From Bacteroides sp. (GTDB lineage: Bacteria; Bacteroidota; Bacteroidia; Bacteroidales; Bacteroidaceae), in assembly GCA_021202275.1 (NCBI GenBank), contig JAJQDI010000005.1, positions 140,991 to 204,990 of the forward strand: 64,000 bases of DNA, given 5' to 3'. This document shows, piece by piece, positions 55,652-63,960 of the stretch. The notes beneath the pieces were generated by a model. The model worked only from the letters and a program-made list of their open reading frames with translations, did no database searches and was not told where the DNA came from. Every line of letters begins with the position of its first letter. Positions within the stretch are counted from its first letter, which is position 1. The position numbers and the translations under genes are program-made.

Positions 55652-57277
55652 TTAACTTTCCAGCCCGATGCGATGAATAGCGTCGGAGAATTCTTTCCGG
55701 CTGATGCGGAGTTTATTTCTCACCTTCATCCGGTAGTTGTATACCGTCTGTGGCGAATAGTGCAGAAAACTGGCAATTTTTGTACTGCCCTGAATACCCA
55801 GTCTGACAAGTGCGTAGATACGTAGCTCCGGAGTCAGCAATTCCCCTTCCTTCAGTACGATGGCCTCTTCGCTCCGCAGCATGCTATTGAACTCTTTTAC
55901 AAAGTTCGGATAAAGATTGAGAAAGATGGCATCGAAGCTTCGGAACAATTCTTTCAGTTCATCGGCCACCAGAGAAGACGATTTGGTGATCCGGAAAATA
56001 TCTTCTATCTGTCCTGTTTTTACTTTCCGGTGCAGGTTTTTGCGGAAATCCTCCAGTTTATCGATGTAGGAGGAGCACATATTGAATACATACCCGATAT
56101 ACTCTTCTTTTACCTGATTCGATTCCCGGAGCTGGACATTGACATGGTTCAGTTCTTCGTTGGCCTTGCGCAGGTCTTCGTTCAGTGCTCTCATGGATCT
56201 TCTGGCTTCGGACAATTTTTTCACTTGTGCCCAGATAAAGTAGATAGACAGCAACAAGATCAGTGAGAGTGCGGAGATCAGGGTCAGGGAGGTGCGTATG
56301 CGTGTATTTTCCCGTTTCATTTTGATGTCATACGCCGAATTGATGATGGGAAGCATTTCGGAGATCTGCATGGCATGGTAGCGGGCGTTGCAGAATATGG
56401 CATCTTCTATGGAACATTTCATGTAGGTGTAGGCACGGTCTATGTCTCCTTCTTCGAAAAGCAGATGGGCCAGTTTCCAGAGCGATAAATATTCCTTGAC
56501 ACCGCTGCGCAGATCGGCCAGGGCAGAGAGGGTCAGGTATCTTCTTTCCATATCTTTATCTCCCAGGTGACGGTATATCTGGGCCAACCCATAGGCAGGA
56601 GAAGCGATATTCAGGCTTTGTTCTACATATTCATCGTAACATACCTGCATATCGGAAAGTGCTTCCCGATAGTTGCCGTTGAACAACTCTTTGCCGGCTC
56701 TCATCGTGCGATAACCCAACGAACCCACAGGCTGGATAGAGAGGAGCGAGTCTTTATAATCGTTGACCAGACGCCGATAGTCGTTTCTGATATCTTCGGA
56801 AAATGCGTTATCTGTCATCAATGTATAAATGGAATGATAGATATGATAGTAATAAGGCCGACGGTTGCGGTCGATGTGTGTCATATCCAGGTTGTCCAGT
56901 ATTTCCAACGCTTCTTTATACATGCCTGCTCCCCCCAATATCTCGGCCATGTTCATACTGGACGAGTTGATGTAATAGGGGTTGTTTATCTTGCGGGCAA
57001 TGGCCAGACGCTGGCCGGCTACCCAGAGAGCAGAGTCCATCCGGAAAGGACGATAGGCTTCATAGAGGCCGCGGTAGATGGCATAATGGGCAGAGTCGTT
57101 GGTCGTATGAGACAATTCTTTTTTCAGGCTGTCGATCCGGTGTTGGCGGTCGCTGTGATAGATACTACGCTCCCGGATGACCTGGTCTAATACTTTTAAT
57201 AAAGAGTCGGGATCTGTTGTGGCAAATCCCGGTGAGAAAGAAAACAACAGGAGTAGTAAGAGACCGATCTGTTTCAT
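55652..57277 (-). CDS. TPR-transmembrane-coiled-coil-HTH regulator (DUF6377-like)
   Basis: 541 residues from the ATG at 57277 (MKQIGLLLLLLFSFSPGFAT). Signal peptide, periplasmic helical TPR-like sensor region (to about 320), one membrane segment (LTLISALSLILLLSIYFIWA), a cytoplasmic coiled coil (MRALNEDLRKANEELNHVNV), a helical domain, and a C-terminal LuxR-type helix-turn-helix (STKIASFLHYSPQTVYNYRM then KVRNKL). Known Bacteroidota regulators of this build control neighbouring SusC/D operons. It lies 1 kb upstream of susC and on the same strand, so it is the likely regulator of the phosphatase-susCD locus. Three AATCTTATG repeats precede it. Confidence 0.85.
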   Translation of the reverse strand: MKQIGLLLLLLFSFSPGFATTDPDSLLKVLDQVIRERSIYHSDRQHRIDSLKKELSHTTNDSAHYAIYRGLYEAYRPFRMDSALWVAGQRLAIARKINNPYYINSSSMNMAEILGGAGMYKEALEILDNLDMTHIDRNRRPYYYHIYHSIYTLMTDNAFSEDIRNDYRRLVNDYKDSLLSIQPVGSLGYRTMRAGKELFNGNYREALSDMQVCYDEYVEQSLNIASPAYGLAQIYRHLGDKDMERRYLTLSALADLRSGVKEYLSLWKLAHLLFEEGDIDRAYTYMKCSIEDAIFCNARYHAMQISEMLPIINSAYDIKMKRENTRIRTSLTLISALSLILLLSIYFIWAQVKKLSEARRSMRALNEDLRKANEELNHVNVQLRESNQVKEEYIGYVFNMCSSYIDKLEDFRKNLHRKVKTGQIEDIFRITKSSSLVADELKELFRSFDAIFLNLYPNFVKEFNSMLRSEEAIVLKEGELLTPELRIYALVRLGIQGSTKIASFLHYSPQTVYNYRMKVRNKLRISRKEFSDAIHRIGLES

Positions 57278-57350
57278 TTTGCAACGCGGATATTTATTTG
57301 TTGTTCCTACCAGAGGAACAAGGACGATTTTGTGTGTATTAGGATACAAG

Positions 57351-57438
57351 AATCTTATGTATTAATTACTCACTTGCAATATTCCAAAAAATAATCAACA
57401 TTTCCAAATCTTATGGAAACCGATTGATAATCTTATGG
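57351..57438. promoter_or_regulatory. Three AATCTTATG repeats between regulator and IMPase genes
   Basis: AATCTTATG occurs at 57351, 57407 and 57429. The last two extend to AATCTTATGG and are 22 bases (two turns) apart. Their place in a divergent intergenic region upstream of a regulator suggests an operator. Confidence 0.4.
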
Positions 57439-57481
57439 TGGGAAAATAAGGGTTTGTCTGGGTTGTTACATCGCTATTTCT

Positions 57482-57489
57482 TATCTTTG
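57482..57489 (+). promoter_or_regulatory. -7 box of the inositol-monophosphatase-family gene
   Basis: TATCTTTG, exact consensus, 23 bases before the ATG; the -33 element is weak. Confidence 0.5.
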
Positions 57490-57512
57490 CTTCCATACTC
57501 TTACACTTATCT

Positions 57513-58340
57513 ATGCAAGTAAATATTTATGATCTGCCCCGTCTGACCACGGAAGTCTGCCGGATAGCTAAAGAAACGGGAGCGTTCCAGCGCCGGGAAC
57601 AACTCTGTTTTCGCAGCGAGGAGATTGAGGTCAAAGGCAGGCACGACTATGTTTCGTATGTAGACCGCCGCTCCGAAGAGAGGTTGGTGACTGAGTTGAC
57701 TGCTTTGTTGCCGGAAGCCGGATTTATCACCGAAGAAGGGTCGGCCGGTCATGCGGGGGAAGAACTGCTGTGGATCATTGACCCGCTGGATGGTACTACC
57801 AATTTTATACATCGTTATTCGCCGTATGGTGTGAGTATCGCTCTTTGCCGGGGCAGGGAGTTGCTGCTGGGTGTGGTATATGAAGTAACGCGTGACGAAT
57901 GTTTCTACGCCTGGAAAGCGGGGCCGGCCTATCTCAACGGACAGCAGATCTGTGTGTCGGATACTTCTGCCGTAGAAGGCGCTTTCCTGATCGTGGAACT
58001 ACCCTATAATGATGAGGCCTATAAGGCCACTGCCTTGTATCTGATAGATGCTCTCTACGGTGTAGCGGGTGGCATACGTATGAATGGATCGGCTGCCGTG
58101 GCCTTGTGTGAGGTAGCTGCCGGCAGGTGCGATGGCTGGATAGAGGCGTTCGTTAAGCCCTGGGACCATGCCGCGGGTACCCTGATCCTGCTTTGTGCCG
58201 GAGGTCGGGTCACTGATTTTCTGGGGCGGGAAGATACCGTATACGGGTCTCATATTGTGGCAACGAATGGAAAGATACACCAAGAGATATACAACGAACT
58301 GATGTACAATGTACCCTTGAGAGAGCTGCTTGGGTCATGA
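57513..58340 (+). CDS. Inositol monophosphatase-family protein
   Basis: 275 residues. The lithium-sensitive Mg-phosphatase fold is shown by Glu74/Glu75 (FITEEGS), Asp90-P-L-Asp93-G-T-T-N and the C-terminal WDHAAG (Asp218). Members act on inositol monophosphate, 3'-phosphoadenosine phosphate (CysQ) or fructose-1,6-bisphosphate; the exact substrate cannot be told here. It is transcribed divergently from the TPR/HTH regulator. Confidence 0.92.
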   Translation: MQVNIYDLPRLTTEVCRIAKETGAFQRREQLCFRSEEIEVKGRHDYVSYVDRRSEERLVTELTALLPEAGFITEEGSAGHAGEELLWIIDPLDGTTNFIHRYSPYGVSIALCRGRELLLGVVYEVTRDECFYAWKAGPAYLNGQQICVSDTSAVEGAFLIVELPYNDEAYKATALYLIDALYGVAGGIRMNGSAAVALCEVAAGRCDGWIEAFVKPWDHAAGTLILLCAGGRVTDFLGREDTVYGSHIVATNGKIHQEIYNELMYNVPLRELLGS

Positions 58341-58486
58341 AAGGAAGGAGTGTATGTATCTGTTCTCTATATCAGTACAGAACTTCTTCTCTTGCTATAG
58401 GTGCAAGTGAACAAGATACATCGTACACGGATCGGTCGTATGTAATATGATAAATAGGTAGACGTGTAAGTCCGTCATCCGGAGAA

Positions 58487-58527
58487 AAAAATCGTAAATC
58501 GTAAATCAGTACATCGTAAATCCCTTC
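58487..58527 (+). repeat. A-module repeat just before comF
   Basis: ATCGTAAATCGTAAATCAG and further units end one base before the ATG of the ComF gene, the same abutting position as at the sulfatase and SusD genes. Confidence 0.7.
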
Positions 58528-59214
58528 ATGTTTTTGTTTTCTTCTCTATTGTCTCTGTTTTTTCCTCCCTGTTGCCTGGTGTGTGGCCGGGTGTTGGTAG
58601 AGAGTGAGCGCTGGGTGTGTGTAACCTGCCACCTGGGGTTGCCTGTAGTGCCTTCTTTTTACGATCTGCCAGACCGGATCGAGTCTTTCCTGCAAGGAGT
58701 AGTACCTCTGATAAGTGCCCGGGCCTGGTTGGGCTATCAGAAAGAAAGCAGGTATCGCCAGCTTATTTTTCATCTGAAATACAAGGGCAATCAAGAGGTT
58801 GCCGAGTCTCTGGGCAGATGGATGGCTGTGGCTTTCCAATCAGAGAATTTTTTCGAAGGGATCGACCTGCTTGTACCGGTGCCTTTGCATAGCCGCCGGT
58901 ACAGACAACGCGGATACAACCAGAGTGAACGGATTGCCCGGGGTGTATCTGCAGTCACAGGTATCCCTTTAATGGCCGGTCTGGTACGTCGTACACGTCA
59001 CACCCCTACACAAACCCGGCTGGATGCCGATCATCGCTGGGAAAATGTGAAAGATGGTTTTGAACTGCAAGAACCTCAAAAAGCAGAAGGAAAACATATT
59101 CTGCTGATAGACGATATGTTCACGACAGGGGCTACGGTAGCCTCCTGTGCGATGGCTTTCAAAGGGGTAAAGGATGTAAAAGTGAGTGTGCTGACTCTTA
59201 CTGTGGCTTTCTAG
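58528..59214 (+). CDS. ComF-family phosphoribosyltransferase-like protein
   Basis: 228 residues. N-terminal double-CxxC zinc site (Cys16, Cys19, Cys31, Cys34), then a phosphoribosyltransferase fold with VPVPLHSRRYRQRGYNQSE and the PRPP loop ILLIDDMFTTGAT at 191-203. ComF proteins take part in DNA uptake in competent bacteria and are widespread elsewhere, where their role is less clear. Length is normal. It is the last normal gene before the IS110 region. Confidence 0.93.
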   Translation: MFLFSSLLSLFFPPCCLVCGRVLVESERWVCVTCHLGLPVVPSFYDLPDRIESFLQGVVPLISARAWLGYQKESRYRQLIFHLKYKGNQEVAESLGRWMAVAFQSENFFEGIDLLVPVPLHSRRYRQRGYNQSERIARGVSAVTGIPLMAGLVRRTRHTPTQTRLDADHRWENVKDGFELQEPQKAEGKHILLIDDMFTTGATVASCAMAFKGVKDVKVSVLTLTVAF

Positions 59215-59231
59215 CAACGCAGAGAGAGCTG

Positions 59232-59630
59232 GGTTTCTATAGGATGACTCTTTTGAATACGGCTGAGGCTGTGTCAGCATAGAAACCTGAAAATATCTTC
59301 TGGTGCTGTAAGCACGACAGATTCTAAGTTTAGGGTAAGGAAGACGAAACACAGTATCGTCTGGTGCTACCTTGACCTACTCATCAGGCTAAGAATTTAT
59401 TTCCTCGTTATGGAACGGATATACCCTGTCCCGTTCCCATAGCCTCCTGCCCGGTGTTCCCCGTAGGGGATATATCAGTAGCCCAGTGGTAAAGCGAGCT
59501 GTGGTGAAACGATAGTGCAGCCACAGGGAAGCGTACCCTGGTTTTACAAAGCGCACATACCAGTCAACCTTGAAGAGGTTGCAGCTATCAGATTACAGGA
59601 TATATCCTGGATGCAACCTTTGCAAGGTTG
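59232..59630 (+). other. Multi-hairpin region upstream of the IS110 transposase
   Basis: Several strong stems follow one another: GGTTTCTAT/ATAGAAACC (59232, 59279) with inner GCTGA/TCAGC; GTGCT/AGCAC near 59303; TATGGAACGG with CCGTTCCCATA (about 59409-59442); CTGTGG/CCACAG and CAGGG/CCCTG (59499-59540); and a long nested stem CAACCTTG/CAAGGTTG, GGTTGCA/TGCAACC, CAGGAT/ATCCTG (59565-59630) with an internal loop of 12 bases on one side. Such loops recall IS110 bridge RNAs, but similar CAACCTT-type palindromes are also known as dispersed repeats in Bacteroidota. No gene is recognised. Confidence 0.4.
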
Positions 59631-59756
59631 AACTTCCTCTCATTTCTTACCTTGGGTAGCTTTGTTTCGCTTCACTGTCGTTGCGCTCTCCACAGGCAAC
59701 CCCAGGCTACTGATCTATCCCCTCGTATGTTTGTATCATGGAAACGGAAGTAATAC

Positions 59757-59764
59757 TACCTTTG
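59757..59764 (+). promoter_or_regulatory. -7 box upstream of the IS110 transposase
   Basis: TACCTTTG, exact consensus; TTTG lies 23 bases before it, a little far. The leader to the transposase ATG would be about 200 bases. Confidence 0.45.
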
Positions 59765-59967
59765 CAAAAAGTATCACAACCGGAAAGAATAGAGAGCGTC
59801 TATCCCTGGATACACAACTTAGTGATATCGTCCCGAAGAACTCGCCTCTATTCTTGAATTCCGCTTTAAGTCTGAACAAAGTATTTAGAGACATAAGCAC
59901 CGTTTTATGATCTCGTATAAATCAGACGAGAGAAGACTTGTGGAAGATTCCGGAAAAAACAAGAGTA

Positions 59968-60984
59968 ATGCAAACAACTATTATCAAAGAGAATGTAGGA
60001 ATAGCTATCTCTATGGAGGATTTTAAGGTATCTTTTTTAGCTATGAAGTCGGATTTGTCAACATTGGTAAAAGGATCCAGAACCTTCGCCAATAATCACA
60101 GAGGATATACATCCTTTGTAGAGTGGGCAAAAAGGAAAACCTCCGGTGATTGCCCCTTAACTTTTACTATGGAGGCTACAGGAGTATATTATGAAGGACT
60201 TGCTTACCATTTATTTGAACAAGGTTTTCACCTTTATGTTATTCTAGCCAATCAAGCTAAAAAATATGCCGGGAGTCTTGGTGTAAAATCTAAGACTGAT
60301 GCCATAGATGCAAGGATCTTAGCCCAGATGGGCTTAGAGAGGAAGTTGATGAAATGGGAACCTTCAAGTCCAGATTTTCGGTTGCTAAAGAATCTCACCC
60401 GCGAGAGAGAATCCCTACTGGGTGAACGTACAGCAGCTCTTAACCGGCTCCATGCTTACTCACATCAAGGATACCCACAGCAGGATTCTATAGAGAGGAC
60501 CACCCGTCTGATCGCCTTTTATGAGGATCAAATAGCCCAGATAGAAACTCAAATTCAAAACATAGTAAAATCAGACCCCTCACTAATGAAAAGGATTTCT
60601 TATGTAGAAAGTATCAAAGGTGTTGGGTTTCTTACAGCTGTCATTATACTTGCAGAAACCCATGGTTTTGCCACATTTACCGGTATTAAACAAGTGGTAA
60701 GTTTTGCCGGATTAGATATCAGAATAAGAGAATCAGGCAAATACAAAGGAAAGAGCAGAATCAGTAAATGTGGAAACAGGCATATAAGAAAAGCATTATA
60801 TATGCCAGCTTTATCTAAGATAACCCATGACAATCATACAAAACTATTTTATCAGCGATTAGTGGAAAAAAAGGGAGTAAAAATGGTTGCCGCAGTAGCA
60901 GTTCAGCGCAAACTTTTAGCGTTAATATATACCTTATGGAAGAAACAGCAACTCTTTGATGAATCGGTGGCAGACATCCGGTAA
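59968..60984 (+). CDS. IS110-family transposase
   Basis: 338 residues from the ATG at 59968 (MQTTIIKENVGIAISMEDFK). DEDD recombinases of this family have a RuvC-like N-terminal domain and a C-terminal Transposase_20 domain with a conserved Ser. Seen here: the Glu block FTMEATGVYYEGLAYHL, the Asp pair in KTDAIDARILAQ, and the C-terminal VVSFAGLDIRIRESGKYKGK and SRISKCGNRHIRKALYMPAL. The first acidic residue is normally the Asp of GID; here the text is GIAIS, so an Ala stands there (codon GCT against GAT). That may make the enzyme inactive. Confidence 0.92.
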   Translation: MQTTIIKENVGIAISMEDFKVSFLAMKSDLSTLVKGSRTFANNHRGYTSFVEWAKRKTSGDCPLTFTMEATGVYYEGLAYHLFEQGFHLYVILANQAKKYAGSLGVKSKTDAIDARILAQMGLERKLMKWEPSSPDFRLLKNLTRERESLLGERTAALNRLHAYSHQGYPQQDSIERTTRLIAFYEDQIAQIETQIQNIVKSDPSLMKRISYVESIKGVGFLTAVIILAETHGFATFTGIKQVVSFAGLDIRIRESGKYKGKSRISKCGNRHIRKALYMPALSKITHDNHTKLFYQRLVEKKGVKMVAAVAVQRKLLALIYTLWKKQQLFDESVADIR

Positions 60985-61106
60985 GGTCGAGCACAAGTCT
61001 TCTTTCGGTTTTGCCTGAAAGGCAAAAAGATAGTGGATACCTTAACGGCACCCACTATGCAAGATAGACATCCGTATAAAGTCTTCACACGAAGTCTTCT
61101 TTCGGT
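60972..61106 (+). repeat. Direct repeat of the transposase 3' end
   Basis: AGACATCCG (60972-60980, the last sense codons) and AAGTCTTCTTTCGGT (60995-61009) are repeated in the same order at 61066-61074 and 61092-61106. In between are hairpins TGCCT/AGGCA and ATAGTGG/CCACTAT. It looks like the tail of a second, deleted copy. From 61107 to 61686 no gene is seen. Confidence 0.75.
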
Positions 61107-61686
61107 CAAACAAAGATAAAGAATCAACAAAAATAATGCAATATAAATTTGGAATTTAACACAGTAGCTTCGGGGAACACAGACTGATATAGACCTAAGC
61201 AACGGGTTGGTATAAAATACAACTATCAGACAGGTGTATATCCGGCAATTGGAAAACAGGCAATATACATACTATTGATTTTCTTAGTCTGACGACTATG
61301 TTTACTTTAAGTTGAGATGCGCAAATAAAATGCTGAAAGTACGACCGGAATGTAAGTGAAGTACCCTTTTCTCTCTTTTTTGAGGTTGTACTGTTCTGTA
61401 TACGTAGGCTTTACTAAAGGATCAGAGTCTCGGTCCACCCTGTCTGTAAACCATTTCAGAATTTTATTGTTTTAGGAAATGAACGGTATCGGACGGATAG
61501 ATAAAGCATCCCGGTCCGGTGCGGTATTCTGCCAATAAGATGGAATGAATTGTAGTATGATGGTTTAATAAACGGGCACGTGAGCGGAAGATATATAAGA
61601 AACTTTCCGGCCTTTTTGTTAAAGTCCCTTCCATCATACATATATATAATTGCTTTATAAGGGAAAAGCAGCATAAGTATAACTGT

Positions 61687-62094
61687 ATGATAAAGAAATT
61701 TTTAGGTATAGCTTTTCTGGCTATGGCTCTGTGTGTGGGTTTTGCTTCCTGTAGTGATGACGATGAAGTAAAGACCGATCGTCTGGTAGGTAAGTGGTAT
61801 GTGACCCATGTGGAAGGTTGGTACATGGAAGATGGGGATAAAAAAGATTATTCCTGGGGTGTGAATGATGTATGGACCTATCAGTTCAATTCAGACAATT
61901 CGGGAACCGAAGTGGAGCGTGGTGGAGATTCTTATTCTTTCACCTGGAGTGTACCCAATGATACCCATATCAGAATGGCTTTTTCCGGAAAAGCGGATGA
62001 AACGGTAGAGGTGAGCAAACTGACCAAGTCTACTTTCATTTACAAATATGAAACCAGCAGTGAATACAGAAGGGTGACCATGGAAAAAAGATAA
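61687..62094 (+). CDS. Small lipocalin-like lipoprotein
   Basis: 135 residues. Lipobox FASC (Cys22) followed by SDDDE; the mature part starts DRLVGKWYVTHVEGW, the G-x-W pattern typical of lipocalin-like Bacteroidota lipoproteins, and has alternating beta strands (DSYSFTWSVPNDTHIRMAFS). Likely a small periplasmic or outer-membrane-attached binding protein; the ligand is unknown. It is monocistronic, with two terminators after it. Confidence 0.8.
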   Translation: MIKKFLGIAFLAMALCVGFASCSDDDEVKTDRLVGKWYVTHVEGWYMEDGDKKDYSWGVNDVWTYQFNSDNSGTEVERGGDSYSFTWSVPNDTHIRMAFSGKADETVEVSKLTKSTFIYKYETSSEYRRVTMEKR

Positions 62095-62187
62095 TACATG
62101 GTGTAAGGAAGAAGAACTGTGGATCAGAGACCTGAGAGCAACAGGCGGGAGATCCGGTTCGTAACTTCTTCTCATGCTCTATAGAAG

Positions 62188-62228
62188 AGCCGTCCTTTAC
62201 CTGAGATCAGGTAAAGAACGGCTTTTTT
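62188..62228 (+). terminator. Terminator after the lipocalin-like gene
   Basis: AGCCGTCCTTTACCTGA pairs with TCAGGTAAAGAACGGCT with one mismatch, and T6 follows. Confidence 0.88.
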
Positions 62229-62244
62229 GTGAGCGATGCTACAA

Positions 62245-62305
62245 AGCCAGAAAAAGGGGGAAGACGGTCCCGGCCGTTTCCCCTCTTTTTCTGGCTCTGT
62301 TTTTT
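62245..62305. terminator. Second, larger terminator hairpin
   Basis: AGCCAGAAAAAG (62245 onward) pairs with CTTTTTCTGGCT (to 62296), and the inner GGGGAA/TTCCCC and CGG/CCG extend the stem. A T-run follows at 62300-62305. It probably insulates the converging gene on the minus strand too. Confidence 0.85.
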
Positions 62306-62351
62306 CATAGATAAGGATAGGTTAAAGTCTTGTATGATGAAGATAATATTT

Positions 62352-63839
62352 CTATGGATAGGCCACTACTTCCGAAAGGCTGCTTTCGACCTGGTCTTTG
62401 TTGACTGCCGAAACCGCGTACTTCCCTTTTCCGGGCAGTGTGAATGACACGTCCCGCGTGATCTCCAGAAGTTGTGCCTGCTGATCCTCTATATGGTATA
62501 CAGCGTATCGCAGGTCGCCGTTACCAGCCTCCCACCGGAGCACTTCTCCGTCTGTCCGCACGTGTGAAGGGGTGGAGGGCCCGGCTACTGTTTTTCTTCC
62601 CATAAAGGGGATCAGGGATTTATGGCCGTACACTTTTCCGAGTGTAGAAAGGATGTTGATGCGGTTGGCTGTGAATGCGGTTCCATTGAACAGCATGGCA
62701 CCCATTACCTTTTCCTGTTTGCGCGCATAAAAGAATTGGGTTTCCAGCTCTTCGGGCTTCATGAAAATATCTCCTTCATGGGGGTTACCGAATTTATAGA
62801 GACCGTATCCGATGAGTACGGGTACATCGAAACTGTTTGCCGGCCACCAGTCGCACAGGTGTATGAAGTTGAGCGCGATGTTCTGTGTACTGGCGTAGAG
62901 CTGGGGAGTCACATAATCTATCCATCCCTTCTCGCACCAGAGGTGGATATCTGCGTACAGGTCGTCGTAGTTGTTGATACCGCTCGTTTCCGAACCGTTC
63001 GGGTCCTGTGATTTGTGTCGCCACGCTGCATACGGACTGATCCCAAACATGATACCGGGCCGCACACGCACCACTAATTTGTGGATATCTTCGATCATCG
63101 TATTTACATTTCCCCGCCGGAAATCCTCTACATTCGTATAGCCTTGTCCGTAGATCCGGAAATCTTCCGCATCGTCTATCTCCACGCCGGTTTGCGGATA
63201 GGGATAGAAATAGTCGTCGAAATGGATACCGTCTACATCGTAGCGGGTGATGAGATCTTCGATCACATCCAACAGGTGCTGCCTGACCTCCGGAATGGCC
63301 GGGCGGTACATCAACAGGTTGCCATAGCGCATTTTCCACTCCGGACGGTCTTCTCCCGGATAGCCGGGGGTGGGCGTGAAGCTACCTGCCGAGTTGGAGA
63401 TACGGAACGGATTCATCCAGGCATGGAATTCCAATCCTCTTTTGTGCGTCTCATCGATCATGAATTGCATCACGTCGTAGCCCGGCGACTTGCCCCGTGT
63501 GCCTGTGATGTACTCACTCCAGGGTTCGAGAGCGGATTCGTAGAAGGCATCCGCGGTAGGGCGTATCTGCATCACTACCGCGTTGAGATTGTATGTCACG
63601 AAAGTATCTAAGTAGCGGATGTATTGTGCTTTCTGAGCCTCTGTGTCGGAGGTACTTGCCGGCCAGTCCATTCTGCCTACGGTGGCTACCCAGGCAGCGC
63701 GGAACTCTTTCTGAGGCATCCGGATCTCGTCTTTCTCTTCGGGAGGAGGCCCGTCTGTAGTGCTGTCGTTGCAGGCGTGCAATGCCAGGGTATGGAGTAT
63801 GCAGATTATAGATAGTAAGAGTGTTTTTATCTGTTTCAT
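62352..63839 (-). CDS. GHL10 (DUF187) family glycosidase-like lipoprotein
   Basis: 495 residues. Lipobox LHAC (Cys23) and an acidic linker, then a TIM-barrel of the YngK/GHL10 type: EFRAAWVATVGRMDWPAS, LNAVVMQIRPTADAFYESAL, GLEFHAWMNPFRI, DVDGIHFDDYFYPYP and VRVRPGIMFGISPYAAWRHK. The C-terminal about 80 residues are an FN3-like domain (LRWEAGNGDLRYAVYHIEDQ). GHL10 proteins are inferred to cleave peptidoglycan-like or other glycans; enzyme activity is known for few. It is isolated from the two SusC/D loci. Confidence 0.93.
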   Translation of the reverse strand: MKQIKTLLLSIICILHTLALHACNDSTTDGPPPEEKDEIRMPQKEFRAAWVATVGRMDWPASTSDTEAQKAQYIRYLDTFVTYNLNAVVMQIRPTADAFYESALEPWSEYITGTRGKSPGYDVMQFMIDETHKRGLEFHAWMNPFRISNSAGSFTPTPGYPGEDRPEWKMRYGNLLMYRPAIPEVRQHLLDVIEDLITRYDVDGIHFDDYFYPYPQTGVEIDDAEDFRIYGQGYTNVEDFRRGNVNTMIEDIHKLVVRVRPGIMFGISPYAAWRHKSQDPNGSETSGINNYDDLYADIHLWCEKGWIDYVTPQLYASTQNIALNFIHLCDWWPANSFDVPVLIGYGLYKFGNPHEGDIFMKPEELETQFFYARKQEKVMGAMLFNGTAFTANRINILSTLGKVYGHKSLIPFMGRKTVAGPSTPSHVRTDGEVLRWEAGNGDLRYAVYHIEDQQAQLLEITRDVSFTLPGKGKYAVSAVNKDQVESSLSEVVAYP

Positions 63840-63927
63840 AGATAGTGATAATAAAGATCTGTTATTTATAGATTGTATCGTATTACGTCATATCATTCTG
63901 CCCGCGATTCACCATTTACCATGAATG

Positions 63928-63960
63928 ATTGGACGTATATCGCAAAGACGCACGTCGTGC
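63928..63960 (+). repeat. Truncated C-module copy
   Basis: TTGGACGTATATCGCAAAG then ACGCACGTCGTGC; the right part of the palindrome is lost and replaced by ACTAGTGTCC. It is close to the module's full left end seen at 55.44 kb. Confidence 0.6.

Larger units (their letters stand above)
59968..61106 (+). mobile_element. IS110-family insertion sequence (ends not fixed)
   Basis: Transposase gene plus a right flank in which the 3' end is duplicated. IS110 elements lack terminal inverted repeats, so borders cannot be read directly. The left border lies somewhere between the comF stop (59214) and 59968; the right border is at or beyond 61106. Confidence 0.6.

Noticed and set aside
59374..59390. CTGATGAG on the minus strand, as in hammerhead ribozymes
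   Set aside because: No GAAA core strand and no matching stems follow, so the fold cannot form.
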